Below are positions 55,739 to 64,000 of a DNA stretch of 64,000 nucleotides, piece by piece. The translations under genes and the position numbers were made by a program. This DNA is from CAVVTR01 sp963751245 (GTDB lineage: Bacteria; Acidobacteriota; Thermoanaerobaculia; Thermoanaerobaculales; Thermoanaerobaculaceae): positions 492,045-556,044 of the forward strand of contig CAVVTR010000007.1 of NCBI GenBank assembly GCA_963751245.1, read 5' to 3'. Under the pieces are notes generated by a model. It saw only the letters and a list, made by a program, of their open reading frames with translations, searched no databases and was not told where the DNA came from. How positions within the stretch are numbered: the first letter of the stretch is position 1; every line of letters begins with the position of its first letter.

Positions 55739-56821
55739 TCATGTCTGGCGGATGTGGGCCGACCGGTTGAAGGTCTCGCCGGCGTGGGTGAAGTCGTCGA
55801 GGTGGTACTTGGTGAAGGAGATGCCGGTGAGCTCGAAGAACTTCGGCCAGCCGATCCGCTCGATCCACTCGCCCACGCGCTCGTGCTTGCGGGCGTTGGC
55901 GGCGTACGTCTCGACGATGTTCGCCACGGCCTCGACGACCTCCGGCCAGCGCGGCGGGTTGTTGGGCAGGAAGGGGATGGCGAGCTTGGAGAACATCGGC
56001 TCGCTGCGGGCGTTGGAGACCTTTCCGCCCACCCAGATGGAGATGCCGTCCGTCTTGGGGTTGTTGATCTTCACTGCCGGGCAGACGGTGTAGCAGTTGC
56101 CGCAGTACATGCACTGCGCTTCCTCGATCTCGATGGAGGGCTTGCCCTCCACCGTGGCCGGGCGGATGGCGCCGGTGGGGCAGGAGGCGACCAGCGTGGG
56201 GATCTCGCACATCTTGGTGAGGTCGCCGTGGTCGACCATGGGCGGGCGGGTGTGCACGCCCAGGATGGCGATGTCGGAGCAGTGCACGGCGCCGCACATG
56301 TTCAGGCAGCAGGCCAGGGCGATGCGCGTCTTGGCCGGCATGTCCATGCTCACGAACCGCTCGTGGAGCTGGTCCATGACCGCCTTCACCACGCCGGAGG
56401 CGTCGGTGGCGGAGGAGTGGCAGTGGACCCACCCCTGGGTGTGCACGATGGACGAGATGCCGTTGCCCGTGCCGCCGACGGGGAAGCCCATGGCCTGGAC
56501 GTCCTTGATGAGAGGGTCGATGTTGGCCTCGTCGGTGAGGAGGAACTCGACGTTGTGGCGGCTGGTCCACCGCAGGTACCCGCCGCAGTACTTGTCGGCG
56601 AGGTTGGCGAAGTCGCGGATCGTGGTGATGGCGAGCAGCCGGGGGCTGCCCACGCGGACGGTGAAAAGCTTGTCGCCCGAGGTGGCCACGTGGACCATGA
56701 CGCCGGGCTTGAGGATCTCGTGATAGTCCCACTTGCCGTAGTTCTTCTTGACCACGGGAGGCAGGAACTGCTCGTAGTTCGGCGGGCCGATGTCGGTCCT
56801 GCGCTGGGGTGCTTGAGCCAT
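55739..56821 (-). CDS. dsrB: Dissimilatory sulfite reductase beta subunit
   Basis: 360 residues. Siroheme/4Fe-4S region CCLNMCGAVHCSD with later SCPTGAIRP, plus an inserted ferredoxin domain (CMYCGNCYTVCPAVK). With DsrA it forms the alpha2-beta2 enzyme that reduces sulfite by up to six electrons, handing sulfur to DsrC; only one siroheme pair is active in known enzymes. ATG 56821, 12 nt after dsrA. Confidence 0.95.
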   Translation of the reverse strand: MAQAPQRRTDIGPPNYEQFLPPVVKKNYGKWDYHEILKPGVMVHVATSGDKLFTVRVGSPRLLAITTIRDFANLADKYCGGYLRWTSRHNVEFLLTDEANIDPLIKDVQAMGFPVGGTGNGISSIVHTQGWVHCHSSATDASGVVKAVMDQLHERFVSMDMPAKTRIALACCLNMCGAVHCSDIAILGVHTRPPMVDHGDLTKMCEIPTLVASCPTGAIRPATVEGKPSIEIEEAQCMYCGNCYTVCPAVKINNPKTDGISIWVGGKVSNARSEPMFSKLAIPFLPNNPPRWPEVVEAVANIVETYAANARKHERVGEWIERIGWPKFFELTGISFTKYHLDDFTHAGETFNRSAHIRQT

Positions 56822-56833
56822 GGCTTCCCTCCT

Positions 56834-58027
56834 CTACGCCTCTTCTCCGAGCTCTTCCCCGAAGAAGATGTACGGGTTGGTCCGCGGGTGGGCGATCATC
56901 TCGGGAACGGGATCGAGGCCGATCTCTTCCAGGAAGTTGCCGAGCCCGACGCGCTGGATGAACTCACCGACCCGCTCGCGATTCTTGCCGTGCTCGCCCC
57001 ACACGTCCCAGATCGCCTCGGCGAGCTCCTTGATGTCGTCGAAGGGCGGCTCCATCTTGATGAACGGCACGAACACGGCGGCCAGGAGCGCGCCGCCGAT
57101 GATGGGAGCCTTGGCGCCGATGAGGATGGTCGCGCCGCGGTCCTGGCCCGGCTTGAGCGCCTTCGGCATCAGGTTGATGCAGTGCATGCACTTCACGCAG
57201 TTGGAATTGTCGATGTCGAGGGTGGTGCCGTCCCAGCTCATGCAGCCGGTGGGGCACAGGCCGACGACCTCCTTGGCGATGTCGGTGCCCTTGGCGGCGT
57301 ACTCGCGCACGCGCTCCGGGTTCACCTGGATGTCGTCGCGCCAGGTGCCGATCACCGACATGTCGGAGCGCGCCACGGAGGCGACGCAGTCGTTGGGGCA
57401 GCCGGCGAACTTGAACTTGAACTTGTACGGGAACATGGGACGGTGGAGCTCGTCCTGGAAGGTGTGCGTGATGTCGTAGCACGCGTTGAGCGTGTCGTAG
57501 CACGCCCACTCGCAGCGGGCGGGACCGACGCAGCAGCTCGGCGTCCGCACGTCGGAGCCGGAGCCGCCCAGGTCCCAGCCGGCCTCGGTGAGGTCGGCGA
57601 AGCAGGGCTCGATGGCCTCGGTCGAGGACCCCAGGAAGATGAGGTCGCCGGTGGACCCGTGCATGTTGGTGAGGCCGGAGCCGTGCTTGTCCCAGATGTC
57701 GCACAGGGTGCGCAGGGCGTCCGAGGTGTAGAACCATGCCGACGGCTGGTTCACCCGGTAGGTGTGGAACGCCTTGACGGCGGGGAACTCCTCGGGGATG
57801 TCCACGTAGCGGCCGATGACGCCGCCGCCGTAGCCCATCACGCCGACGAGGCCGCCGTGCTTCCAGTGGCTGATGTGCTCCTCGTACGACTTTTCGAGGA
57901 CCCCCAGCAGGTCACGGGCCATGGGCCGCGTGCCGGCTTCCTTCTTGATCTCCGTGACGAAGCTCGGCCAGGGGCCGGACTCGAGCTCGTCGAGGAGCGG
58001 GGTTTCGACCTTTCCCTTTTCGCTCAT
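56834..58027 (-). CDS. dsrA: Dissimilatory sulfite reductase alpha subunit
   Basis: 397 residues. The siroheme-coupled cluster motifs are TPSCCVGPARCEWAC and GCPNDCVASVARSD; a ferredoxin insertion follows (NCVKCMHCINLMP) after VGLCPTGCMSW. These are fully conserved DsrA features. ATG 58027 with GGAGTGAAC; GTG 58033 is possible. 18 nt after the exporter gene, so the exporter, dsrA and dsrB are co-transcribed. Confidence 0.95.
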   Translation of the reverse strand: MSEKGKVETPLLDELESGPWPSFVTEIKKEAGTRPMARDLLGVLEKSYEEHISHWKHGGLVGVMGYGGGVIGRYVDIPEEFPAVKAFHTYRVNQPSAWFYTSDALRTLCDIWDKHGSGLTNMHGSTGDLIFLGSSTEAIEPCFADLTEAGWDLGGSGSDVRTPSCCVGPARCEWACYDTLNACYDITHTFQDELHRPMFPYKFKFKFAGCPNDCVASVARSDMSVIGTWRDDIQVNPERVREYAAKGTDIAKEVVGLCPTGCMSWDGTTLDIDNSNCVKCMHCINLMPKALKPGQDRGATILIGAKAPIIGGALLAAVFVPFIKMEPPFDDIKELAEAIWDVWGEHGKNRERVGEFIQRVGLGNFLEEIGLDPVPEMIAHPRTNPYIFFGEELGEEA

Positions 58028-58045
58028 GTTCACTCCTTTCAGTGA

Positions 58046-59620
58046 CTACAGCTTGGACCAGAAGCTTGCGAACACCACGGTGGACAGGAAGAACCCGAGC
58101 GGAACGTTGACCAGGACACCCGCGGTGAACGCCCAGAACGGTTTCATCCCGAAGGTTGCGAGATCCTTGAAGCGCGTGGACAGACCGATGCAGAGGAAGC
58201 ACATCACGAAGGCCCACGACCGCAGCTTCTTGATCGGTGAGATGACCCGGGGCTTGAGCACGCTCTCGAACCAGTCGCTGGCGGTGGACAGCGTGCTGAG
58301 GGCCCAGCGCTGGTCCTGCGTTGTCGCTGCCTCGGAAAGTCGGCGCAGGTCCTCCCGGCTCATCGCGCCGTGGTACACGAGGGTCCGGGTCTGCTCATCG
58401 ACGACCAGGCGGTCCCGGTACGCTTCGGGAACCTGGTAGGTGGTGAAGTCTGCGTCGAACTTGACGCCCTGAACGCTGCCCTTCATCTTGGCGGTGCCGG
58501 TGAAGTCGGCGGGAGGGCGGGAAGCGACGAAGCTCATGATGACCGAGGCCGCCAGGAACCCGAGCACGAATTTCGGGAAGCGTTCCCAGATCACCCCGGC
58601 TCCGACCCGGCTCTCGTCCTTGGCGGATTTTCGCTCCCACACCACCACGGACACGACGGACAGGATCAGGCACCAGATGCCGATCCAGATGTCGCGGCCG
58701 ATCACCTTCATGAGGGTGAAGGCGTTGATGGGCGCGTCTCCGAACTTGGTGGCGAGCTCGGCGACGACGGCGAATCCGGCGGCGTCGGCGAACTCCGAGG
58801 TGCCCACCCATGCGCCGGCGACGCCGGGATGGATGGGGTTGGGAACGAAGATCTTGAGGATGATGGTCAGGGCGAAGATCATCACGATGGCCCACACGGT
58901 GACGACCGCGATGCCGATGGAGATGTGGTCCTTCTTCGCCTGTACGGCGCCCCCTACGGCGATCGACGCGGACACGCCGCAGACCGCGCCGCCGGCGCCC
59001 AGCACGGCACCGAACTGCGGTTCGAGCTTGAAGACCCGCGTGGCGACGAAGAAGATCGTCAGCCACGTGCACACCGAGACGATGGTGGCCTGCAGGAACG
59101 CTATCGGACCGGCCTGGAAGATGAGCGTCAGCGGCAGCGTGGCGCCCAGGAGCACGATGCCCGTCTTGATGTAGTACTCCGTTCGCAGGGCGCTCTTGAA
59201 CCAGACTGGGATCTGCATGAGGTTGGAGATGACGAGACCCACGATGAGGGCCAGGAGCGGAGCCTCGACGTTGAAGTCCTTCATCAGCTTCCAGCCGGCG
59301 GCGTAGAACACCGCCAGGGACCCGAGGAAGAGCACGATGAAGCCCGGAACGAACTTCCGGAGGCTGACCCCCATGATCGCCATCGAGACCGAGAAGACGA
59401 CCCCGAAGAGCAGGAAGATCCCCAGGTAGCCTCCGAGGTGCCCGGCGAGGTCCGACGCCACGTAGCCCAGGGACGACCACTGGCCGGGCGTGATCGCCCA
59501 CCCCTTGATGCTGGCCCCGGACCAGAACGTCGCCAGGGCCAGCACGACAATCCCCAGGCCGAACCAGACGGACCACCAGTCCTCCGTCTTCCACAGTTTC
59601 TGGATTCCCTTACCTGCCAT
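58046..59620 (-). CDS. YeiH-family putative sulfate/sulfite exporter, first gene of dsr operon 1
   Basis: 524 residues. About ten transmembrane helices; GIVLLGATLPL, GAGGAVCGVSASIAVGGAV and SRTFKDL-like end (LSTRFKDLATFGMKP) match the YeiH/UPF0324 family. Typical members are ~340 residues; here an N-terminal extension and a ~92-residue soluble insertion (~372-463, containing FDADFTTYQVPEAYRDRL) interrupt the last helices. Being first in the dsr operon it probably moves sulfite, sulfate or a related anion across the inner membrane. ATG 59620, with GGAGG in its leader. Confidence 0.78.
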   Translation of the reverse strand: MAGKGIQKLWKTEDWWSVWFGLGIVVLALATFWSGASIKGWAITPGQWSSLGYVASDLAGHLGGYLGIFLLFGVVFSVSMAIMGVSLRKFVPGFIVLFLGSLAVFYAAGWKLMKDFNVEAPLLALIVGLVISNLMQIPVWFKSALRTEYYIKTGIVLLGATLPLTLIFQAGPIAFLQATIVSVCTWLTIFFVATRVFKLEPQFGAVLGAGGAVCGVSASIAVGGAVQAKKDHISIGIAVVTVWAIVMIFALTIILKIFVPNPIHPGVAGAWVGTSEFADAAGFAVVAELATKFGDAPINAFTLMKVIGRDIWIGIWCLILSVVSVVVWERKSAKDESRVGAGVIWERFPKFVLGFLAASVIMSFVASRPPADFTGTAKMKGSVQGVKFDADFTTYQVPEAYRDRLVVDEQTRTLVYHGAMSREDLRRLSEAATTQDQRWALSTLSTASDWFESVLKPRVISPIKKLRSWAFVMCFLCIGLSTRFKDLATFGMKPFWAFTAGVLVNVPLGFFLSTVVFASFWSKL

Positions 59621-59668
59621 TCCTCACCTCCTCCAACCCCCCCACGGCACTTCATCCGGCGGAGGATT

Positions 59669-59684
59669 TGCAACGGCTGTGCCA
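59669..59684 (-). promoter_or_regulatory. Sigma-54 (-24/-12) promoter of dsr operon 1
   Basis: On the minus strand TGGCACAGCCGTTGCA, an exact match to TGGCAC-N5-TTGCA. The start would fall near 59658, about 38 nt before the exporter ATG. Ten genes on this strand to dsrC follow with no gap larger than 69 nt. Confidence 0.87.
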
Positions 59685-59777
59685 GAGGAGCCGTCCACGT
59701 GGGCGCTCCGGAAGCGGTGCCCTGGCAGTGTCTTAGGGAAGAGCCCTCCGTCTCGCCCGAAGGTGGTGTCAGCGGCC

Positions 59778-59793
59778 GTTACCTGCGTGTAAC
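59778..59793. promoter_or_regulatory. Upstream activator site for dsr operon 1 (GTTAC-N6-GTAAC)
   Basis: GTTACCTGCGTGTAAC, a full match to the inverted repeat, centred 103 bp upstream of the -24 GG. The matching sites at 32339 and 50187 sit at 92 and 100 bp from their promoters. Confidence 0.65.
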
Positions 59794-59925
59794 AGCGCCT
59801 CCGCCCGACCCCGCGGAGCCGCCGCCGCCGAATCGGCGCCCCCCGCAACCAAGAGCCGGCCGGCCCCCTTGACCGACGCACTCCCTCATCCGGCGCACGA
59901 CCGGGCGCTGCCCGGTCGTGCCGGG

Positions 59926-60129
59926 GGGTGGAGCGGAGGTGAAAGAACGCGCCCGGGAATTCACTTCCCGGGCGCGCGGGGGCCCGGGGGGTGTTCATCA
60001 GCGGCGGAGGGTGGTCGGGGGGCCGCTGGGCCCCCCGCAACCGGCGGTGGGGAGGGTGGAGGCGAAAGCAAGCGCCCGGGAATTCACTTCCCGGGCGCGC
60101 GGGGGCCCGGGGGGCATCAGCGGCGGAAG
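59926..60129. repeat. Two copies of a ~110-bp hairpin repeat related to the 33.8-kb array
   Basis: Each copy reads GAAA...CCCGGGAA-TTCAC-TTCCCGGG..., then GGGGGCCCGGGGGG and CATCAGCGGCGG. Stems: 12 bp at 59948-59976 and 11 bp at 60072-60098, both around the loop TTCAC. The minus strand of the 33.8-35.3 kb array has the same order of elements, with the same loop but a different stem (GGCGGAA/TTCCGCC), so the pairing is kept while bases changed. The two loci are in opposite orientation and flank the sulfur island. The interval 59794-59925 holds nothing else that I recognise. Confidence 0.8.
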
Positions 60130-60131
60130 TA

Positions 60132-61500
60132 GTGTCCCGTCAAGTGTGTAAAAGGGGAGTGGGTCCTGAGGGTGCATGGACCGATGCTCCTACTCGGTGA
60201 GCTGAGCGGCCGGAGCGGAGAGCGCAGGCCGCTCAGCTCGCAGCAGCGCCATCGAGCGCTCAGACATGTAGCGCTTATCGACCTGCCAGTCGTCGTCGAT
60301 TTCCATCAGCAGCGCGGTGACGAAGCGCAGGAGCGAGCTTTGCGAAGGGAAGATCCCAACCAGGCGGGTTCTGGTGCCGAGCTCGCGGTTGAGCCGCTCG
60401 AGCACGTTCGTCGAGTGCAGCTTGGACCAGTGCTCCTCGGGGAACCCCATGTAGGCGAGGACGTCGTCCTGGGCACTCTCGATGAGCGCGGCGACCGGCG
60501 GTGCCGCCTGCTCGAGCTGCTGGAGCACCCAGGCGAGCTGTCGTCGCGCCTCCTCCTGGCTCATCTGCGCGAAGATCGTCTTCACCAGCGAGGCCACGAT
60601 CGGCTGTTTGTGGCGAGAGACCTTGGCCAGCACGTTGCGCATGAAGTGGACCCGGCAGCGCTGCCAGGTCGCTCCGACGAAGACACGCCGCACGGCGTCG
60701 CGAAGGCCCAGGTGCGCGTCCGAGATCACCAGCTTGACGCCGCGCAGCCCACGCTCAACGAGGCTCTCGAGAAACTCACGCCATCCAGGCGCCGTCTCCT
60801 CCGGCCAGATGCTGACCCCCAACACCTTTCGCCGGCCGTCGTGGCGCACCCCGATGGCCACCAGCACCGCCTGTGTCTTCACGACCCCGTCCGTGCGGAC
60901 CTTCTCGTACTTCGCATCGAGCCACACGTACGGATACGCGCCATCGATCGGCGCCTCCCGGAATGCCTTCACGTGCTCATCCAGACGTCCGACAAACCGC
61001 GACAGCTGGCTCGGCGAGATCCCCTGGACCCCCATCACCGCCAAGACGTCTTCCGCCTTGCGCGTGCTCACTCCCTTCAAGACCATCTCCACCAGCACCG
61101 CAGCCAGGGCACGCTCCGATCGACGCCGGTACTGTAGAAACGTCGGAAAGTACCCGGCCTCTCCCCGTACCCGTGGGACGTCCAGCTCGATCGTCCCCAC
61201 CCGCGTGTCCCACTCCCGCTTCCGTGTCCCATTCCTCCACCCCGTCCGCCCCGCACCCCGCTCGTACCGGCCGGCACCAACGATGACCTCCACCTCCTCC
61301 GCCATCACGTCGTGCACGACGCGTTGCACCATCGCCCGCAGCGCATCTGGCTGTCCCTCCATCAACACCTTGCCAAGCCTCTCATCTCCCGTCATCCTCT
61401 TCTTGGCCACCCTGGGGCTCCTTTCTGCTGCGATCCCCGCAGCGAGGGTTTTTGAGCACCCTCAGGATGGCCACTTCTCTTTTACACACGCAAGGGGACG
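60132..61500 (-). mobile_element. IS256-family insertion sequence with inverted ends
   Basis: Imperfect terminal inverted repeats: 60144-60175 (begins GTGTGTAAAAG, ends CCTGAGGGTGC) and 61456-61489, where the reverse complement begins GTGTGTAAAAG and also ends CCTGAGGGTGC. Weak similarity (GTCCC) continues outwards for ~12 nt, so the exact tips and target duplication are not certain. It contains one intact transposase gene and abuts the hairpin repeat at 60.1 kb. Confidence 0.8.
60190..61410 (-). CDS. IS256-family (mutator-type) transposase
   Basis: 406 residues, full length. The DDE residues are in YVWLDAKYEKVR (first Asp), LVISDAHLGLRDAV (second Asp) and STNVLERLNREL (Glu), with the WQRCRVHFMRNVL signature of the mutator/IS256 group between. 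No stop or frameshift, so probably active. Confidence 0.93.
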   Translation of the reverse strand: MAKKRMTGDERLGKVLMEGQPDALRAMVQRVVHDVMAEEVEVIVGAGRYERGAGRTGWRNGTRKREWDTRVGTIELDVPRVRGEAGYFPTFLQYRRRSERALAAVLVEMVLKGVSTRKAEDVLAVMGVQGISPSQLSRFVGRLDEHVKAFREAPIDGAYPYVWLDAKYEKVRTDGVVKTQAVLVAIGVRHDGRRKVLGVSIWPEETAPGWREFLESLVERGLRGVKLVISDAHLGLRDAVRRVFVGATWQRCRVHFMRNVLAKVSRHKQPIVASLVKTIFAQMSQEEARRQLAWVLQQLEQAAPPVAALIESAQDDVLAYMGFPEEHWSKLHSTNVLERLNRELGTRTRLVGIFPSQSSLLRFVTALLMEIDDDWQVDKRYMSERSMALLRAERPALSAPAAQLTE

Positions 61501-61533
61501 GTACCGATTCCACAGCCCACCGGGAGGTGGCTT

Positions 61534-61887
61534 GTGGCAGAGGACACGAAGAACGGGACGCAGCTGCCCGAATTGCCGGACGAGGTGCAGCGCTGGACGG
61601 CGAAGCGTCGAGCGGCGCTGGTGATGAGCATTCTTCGCGGCGAGACGTCGGTGCAGGAGGCGGCCCGCAAGCACGGGCTGACCATGGCCGAGATCGAGTC
61701 GTGGCGGGACAAGTTCCTCCTGGCCGCGGAAAACGCGCTGCGGACCCTCCCGCGGGACGAAGAGGCTCTCAAGGAAGAGCAGATCAAGAAGCTCGAGCGC
61801 AAGGTCGGCCAGCTCGTCATGGACCTGGACATCGCCAAGGAGGCGTTGAAGCTGCGCCCTTTCGACGACACGACGTCGGACGAGTGA
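61534..61887 (+). CDS. IS3-family transposase, orfA (element 1)
   Basis: 117 residues. N-terminal helix-turn-helix (VQEAARKHGLTMAEIESWRDKF) for end recognition and a C-terminal leucine-zipper-like coiled coil (IKKLERKVGQLVMDLDIAKEAL). Its TGA overlaps the GTG of orfB by 2 nt (GTGA), so orfB is probably made by coupling rather than frameshifting. Confidence 0.85.
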   Translation: MAEDTKNGTQLPELPDEVQRWTAKRRAALVMSILRGETSVQEAARKHGLTMAEIESWRDKFLLAAENALRTLPRDEEALKEEQIKKLERKVGQLVMDLDIAKEALKLRPFDDTTSDE

Positions 61888-62687
61888 AGCAGGCGCTTCC
61901 CTTGGCCTCGGAGCGGCAAATCTGCCGCGTGCTGGGGGTGAGCCGGTGGCACCCTCGTCCTGGATCCGGGACGAGGCGGCAACGTCTCCTCGACGACGCC
62001 TTGGTCGAGCTGGTCCGCCTCGTCATTCACCAGTACCCGACGTACGGCTACCGCATGATTTCGGCCGTGCTGCGCTTCGAGCACGGCGTGGTGGTGAATC
62101 GCAAGGCGGTCTACCGGATCCTCAAGCACCGGTCGTGGTTCGTCCACCAACGCCAGGTCACGCCACGGCCACGGGTCCGCAGCCGCATCTCCCGGTCCGC
62201 CGCGAGCAACCAGCGCTGGGCCATGGATGTGACCCACATCCCCTGCGGCGTCGACGGCTGGGCCCACCTGGCCGCGGTCATCGACTGCCACGACCGCGAG
62301 ATCATCGGCTTCGAGATCGCGCTGCGCTCCCGAGCCAAGGAGGCCGAACGAGCCATCGAGGAGGCCTGCATCAAGCGCTTCGGCACCCTGCGTCCCTCGG
62401 GACCGACACCCACCGTCCGCTCGGACAACGGTCTGATCTTCCAGAGCCGGCGCTTCCGCGCGGCGTGCCGGGACTACCGGCTCAAGCAGGAATTCATCAC
62501 GCCTTACACCCCGGAGCAGAACGGCATCATCGAGCGCTTCTTCCGCACCCTGAAGGAAGAGTGCGTCTAACTCCACCGCTTCGACAGCTTCGACCACGCA
62601 CGAAGGGAGGTCACCCGCTTCATCGAGTACTACAACACCCGGCGCCCTCACTCCGCCCTCGGCTACCGCAGCCCGGCGGCGTATTGA
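61884..62687 (+). pseudogene. IS3-family transposase, orfB with premature stop (element 1)
   Basis: Integrase-type rve domain with the DDE residues: WAMDVTHIP (Asp), SDNGLIF (Asp), and NGIIERFFRTLKEE (Glu). An in-frame TAA at 62568-62570 interrupts it right after LKEECV; the same frame then continues with LHRFDSFDHARR and the usual end YNTRRPHSALGYRSP to TGA 62685. The missing piece is ~38 residues; the catalytic triad is before the stop. It is likely inactivated, unless the stop is a sequence error. The exact ends of the element are not resolved. Confidence 0.8.
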
Positions 62688-62770
62688 CCCAAAACCCGAA
62701 AATTGGTCCAGGTGAAAGTTGAGTCTGGAGCCGTTTGGTGGTCTTCTGGCGGGGCGCGGAAGGGGACGAC

Positions 62771-63037
62771 ATGGCGAGACGGGGACGGACGGAAGAGCAG
62801 ATCGTGGCGGTCCTGCGCCAAGCGGAGGGTGGCGTGCCGGTGAAGGAGGTGTGCCGACAGGCCGGGATCAGCGAAAACACGTTCTACACGTGGAGGCGGA
62901 AGTACGCGGGGATCGGGGTGTCGGAGCTGCGGGAGCTGCGGCAGTTGCGGGAGGAGAATGCGCGGCTGAAGCGGCTGGTGGCCGACCTGAGCCTGGACAA
63001 GCACATTCTCCAGGACGTGCTGGCAAAAAAAGTGTGA
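62771..63037 (+). CDS. IS3-family (IS407-like) transposase orfA (element 2)
   Basis: 88 residues from ATG 62771 (MARRGRTEEQIVAVLRQAE). Helix-turn-helix VKEVCRQAGISENTFYTWRRK and a leucine-rich coiled coil. It ends in a seven-A run (63025-63031), the slippery site for -1 frameshifting into orfB. Confidence 0.88.
   Translation: MARRGRTEEQIVAVLRQAEGGVPVKEVCRQAGISENTFYTWRRKYAGIGVSELRELRQLREENARLKRLVADLSLDKHILQDVLAKKV
63025..63031 (+). other. Slippery A7 site for programmed -1 frameshift in IS3 element 2
   Basis: Read in the orfA frame the codons are GCA AAA AAA GTG TGA. A slip back by one base on A-AAA-AAA joins orfA to the orfB frame (AGT GTG AGC). Such heptamers are standard in IS3 elements and make the OrfAB transposase. 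Confidence 0.7.
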
Positions 63038-63921
63038 GCCGGCCGCGGCGCAAGGCCATCGCGTCGTGGATCGGAGCGGCGTACGGAGTCAGCGAGCGCC
63101 GGACCTGCCGGTTGGTAGGCCTGTGCCGCAGCACGAAGCGCTACGTCGGGCGGAGAGACCCTCAGGTCGCCCTGCGGCACCGGCTCCGGGAGCTCGCGTC
63201 CGTGCGGGTGCGGTTCGGCTACCGGCGGCTGACGGTCCTGCTACGGCGCGAGGGATGGCTTGTCAACGCCAAGCGGGTCTACCGGCTGTACACGGAAGAG
63301 GGCCTGGCGGTCCGGACGAAGGTGCGTAAGAAGATCGCCCGGCGGCGACCACTGGTCGTGGACGTCGCAGCCTCGCCGAACGAGCGGTGGAGCATGGACT
63401 TCGTGGCAGCACGGCTCGAGGACGGCCGGCCGTTCCGGATTCTCACCGTCGTGGACCAGTACACGCGCGAGTGCGTGGCCCTCGTCGGGCGACAGCGTTT
63501 CTCAGGTGCCGATGTCGCAGCGGCCCTGGACGCGGCCGCCGCCGAGCGCGGGCGTCCGGCGTCGATCACCGTCGACAACGGCAGCGAGTTTGCCGGTCGC
63601 GCCATGGACGCGTGGGCGCACCGGCACGGCGTGCAGCTGGCGTTCATCCGGCCTGGACGGCCGACGGAGAACGGCTTCATCGAGAGCTTCAACGGACGGC
63701 TGCGGGACGAGTGCCTGAACGTCGAGATCTTCGGCTCGCTGGCCGAGGCCGCCCAGGTCCTCACGACCTGGCGGGAAGACTACAACCACCGGCGGCCGCA
63801 CAGCTCCCTCGGGGACGAGGCGCCCGCGGTCTTCGCTGCGAAAACGCTCGAGGGCACTGTGCCCTCGAGACAGGCAAGAAGCCCTGCCATCCAGGCAGCC
63901 TTGCCTCAGGGTCTAAACTAA
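63034..63921 (+). CDS. IS3-family (IS407-like) transposase orfB (element 2)
   Basis: About 295 residues from GTG 63034, or as a -1 frameshift fusion with orfA. HTH_21-type region (LRELASVRVRFGYRRL), then rve domain with WSMDFVAARL (Asp), TVDNGSEFAG (Asp) and ENGFIESFNGRLRDE (Glu), ending in HRRPHSSLGDEAP. Intact and probably functional. The right end of the element lies near 63.92 kb or beyond; the last 79 bases show nothing I recognise. Confidence 0.9.
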   Translation: MSRPRRKAIASWIGAAYGVSERRTCRLVGLCRSTKRYVGRRDPQVALRHRLRELASVRVRFGYRRLTVLLRREGWLVNAKRVYRLYTEEGLAVRTKVRKKIARRRPLVVDVAASPNERWSMDFVAARLEDGRPFRILTVVDQYTRECVALVGRQRFSGADVAAALDAAAAERGRPASITVDNGSEFAGRAMDAWAHRHGVQLAFIRPGRPTENGFIESFNGRLRDECLNVEIFGSLAEAAQVLTTWREDYNHRRPHSSLGDEAPAVFAAKTLEGTVPSRQARSPAIQAALPQGLN

Positions 63922-64000
63922 GAATGTTGAGAGCGCCAGACGCCGGCCGGAACGGCAAGGAGGGCTTCCAGAGGGCCCGGTCCTCAACCTACCGGTGGAC

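Overview
The window is 64 kb of very GC-rich DNA (roughly 70% G+C by eye) from a Gram-negative bacterium. An outer-membrane barrel protein ending in Phe, a Tat-signal ferredoxin, a periplasmic cytochrome c and a cytochrome bd oxidase all point that way. The gene set suggests an anaerobe or microaerophile that uses sulfite or other sulfur compounds and can degrade purines. High G+C with dsrD plus dsrL would fit lineages such as Acidobacteriota or Methylomirabilota/Rokubacteria, but the sequence alone does not fix the taxon.

Layout. (1) 1-14 kb: a selenium-associated purine-catabolism cluster. It holds a partial molybdenum hydroxylase, a fused Se-dependent xanthine dehydrogenase, a dihydropyrimidinase broken by one frameshift, SsnA, a DPD-like flavoprotein, a PLP enzyme, YgeY, YgeW and a threonine-synthase-like enzyme. 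(2) 14-32 kb: mostly housekeeping genes. These are a 2Fe-2S protein, HtrA, RsgA, an exported protein, tandem HU genes, an SRPBCC-epimerase fusion, a TPM protein, an M28 peptidase, cydAB (cydA frameshifted), an MscS channel, Lon, SufE, a sulfurtransferase and a cupin. (3) 32.3-33.8 kb: an outer-membrane porin with its own -24/-12 promoter and terminator. (4) 33.8-35.3 kb: a non-coding tandem array with a 323-bp unit. (5) 35.5-59.8 kb: a dissimilatory sulfite reductase island, entirely on the minus strand. (6) 59.9-64 kb: hairpin repeats related to the array, an IS256 element and two IS3-type elements.

The sulfur island consists of two long operons. Operon 1 (59.6 to 50.4 kb) is a YeiH-type exporter, dsrA, dsrB, dsrD, a ferritin-like gene, dsrL, dsrN, HEAT and TPR genes, and dsrC. 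Operon 2 (50.0 to 35.5 kb) is an RsbRD-like gene, dsrM, dsrK, dsrJ, dsrO, dsrP, a CoA-disulfide/polysulfide reductase, hemA, a siroheme synthase, a PhnD-like binding protein, a histidine kinase, an NtrC-type sigma-54 activator and an exported protein. Together they encode sulfite reduction on siroheme, DsrC as sulfur carrier, a membrane complex that reduces the DsrC trisulfide, and supply of the siroheme cofactor.

The most notable signal is regulatory. Both operons and the separate porin gene start from -24/-12 (sigma-54) promoters; two are exact matches to TGGCAC-N5-TTGCA. About 92-103 bp upstream of each lies a GTTAC-N6-GTAAC inverted repeat. The only sigma-54 activator in the window (GAFTGA motif intact) is encoded near the end of operon 2, beside a kinase and a periplasmic binding protein. 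I infer a self-amplifying, ligand-responsive sigma-54 circuit controlling sulfite respiration and an outer-membrane pore.
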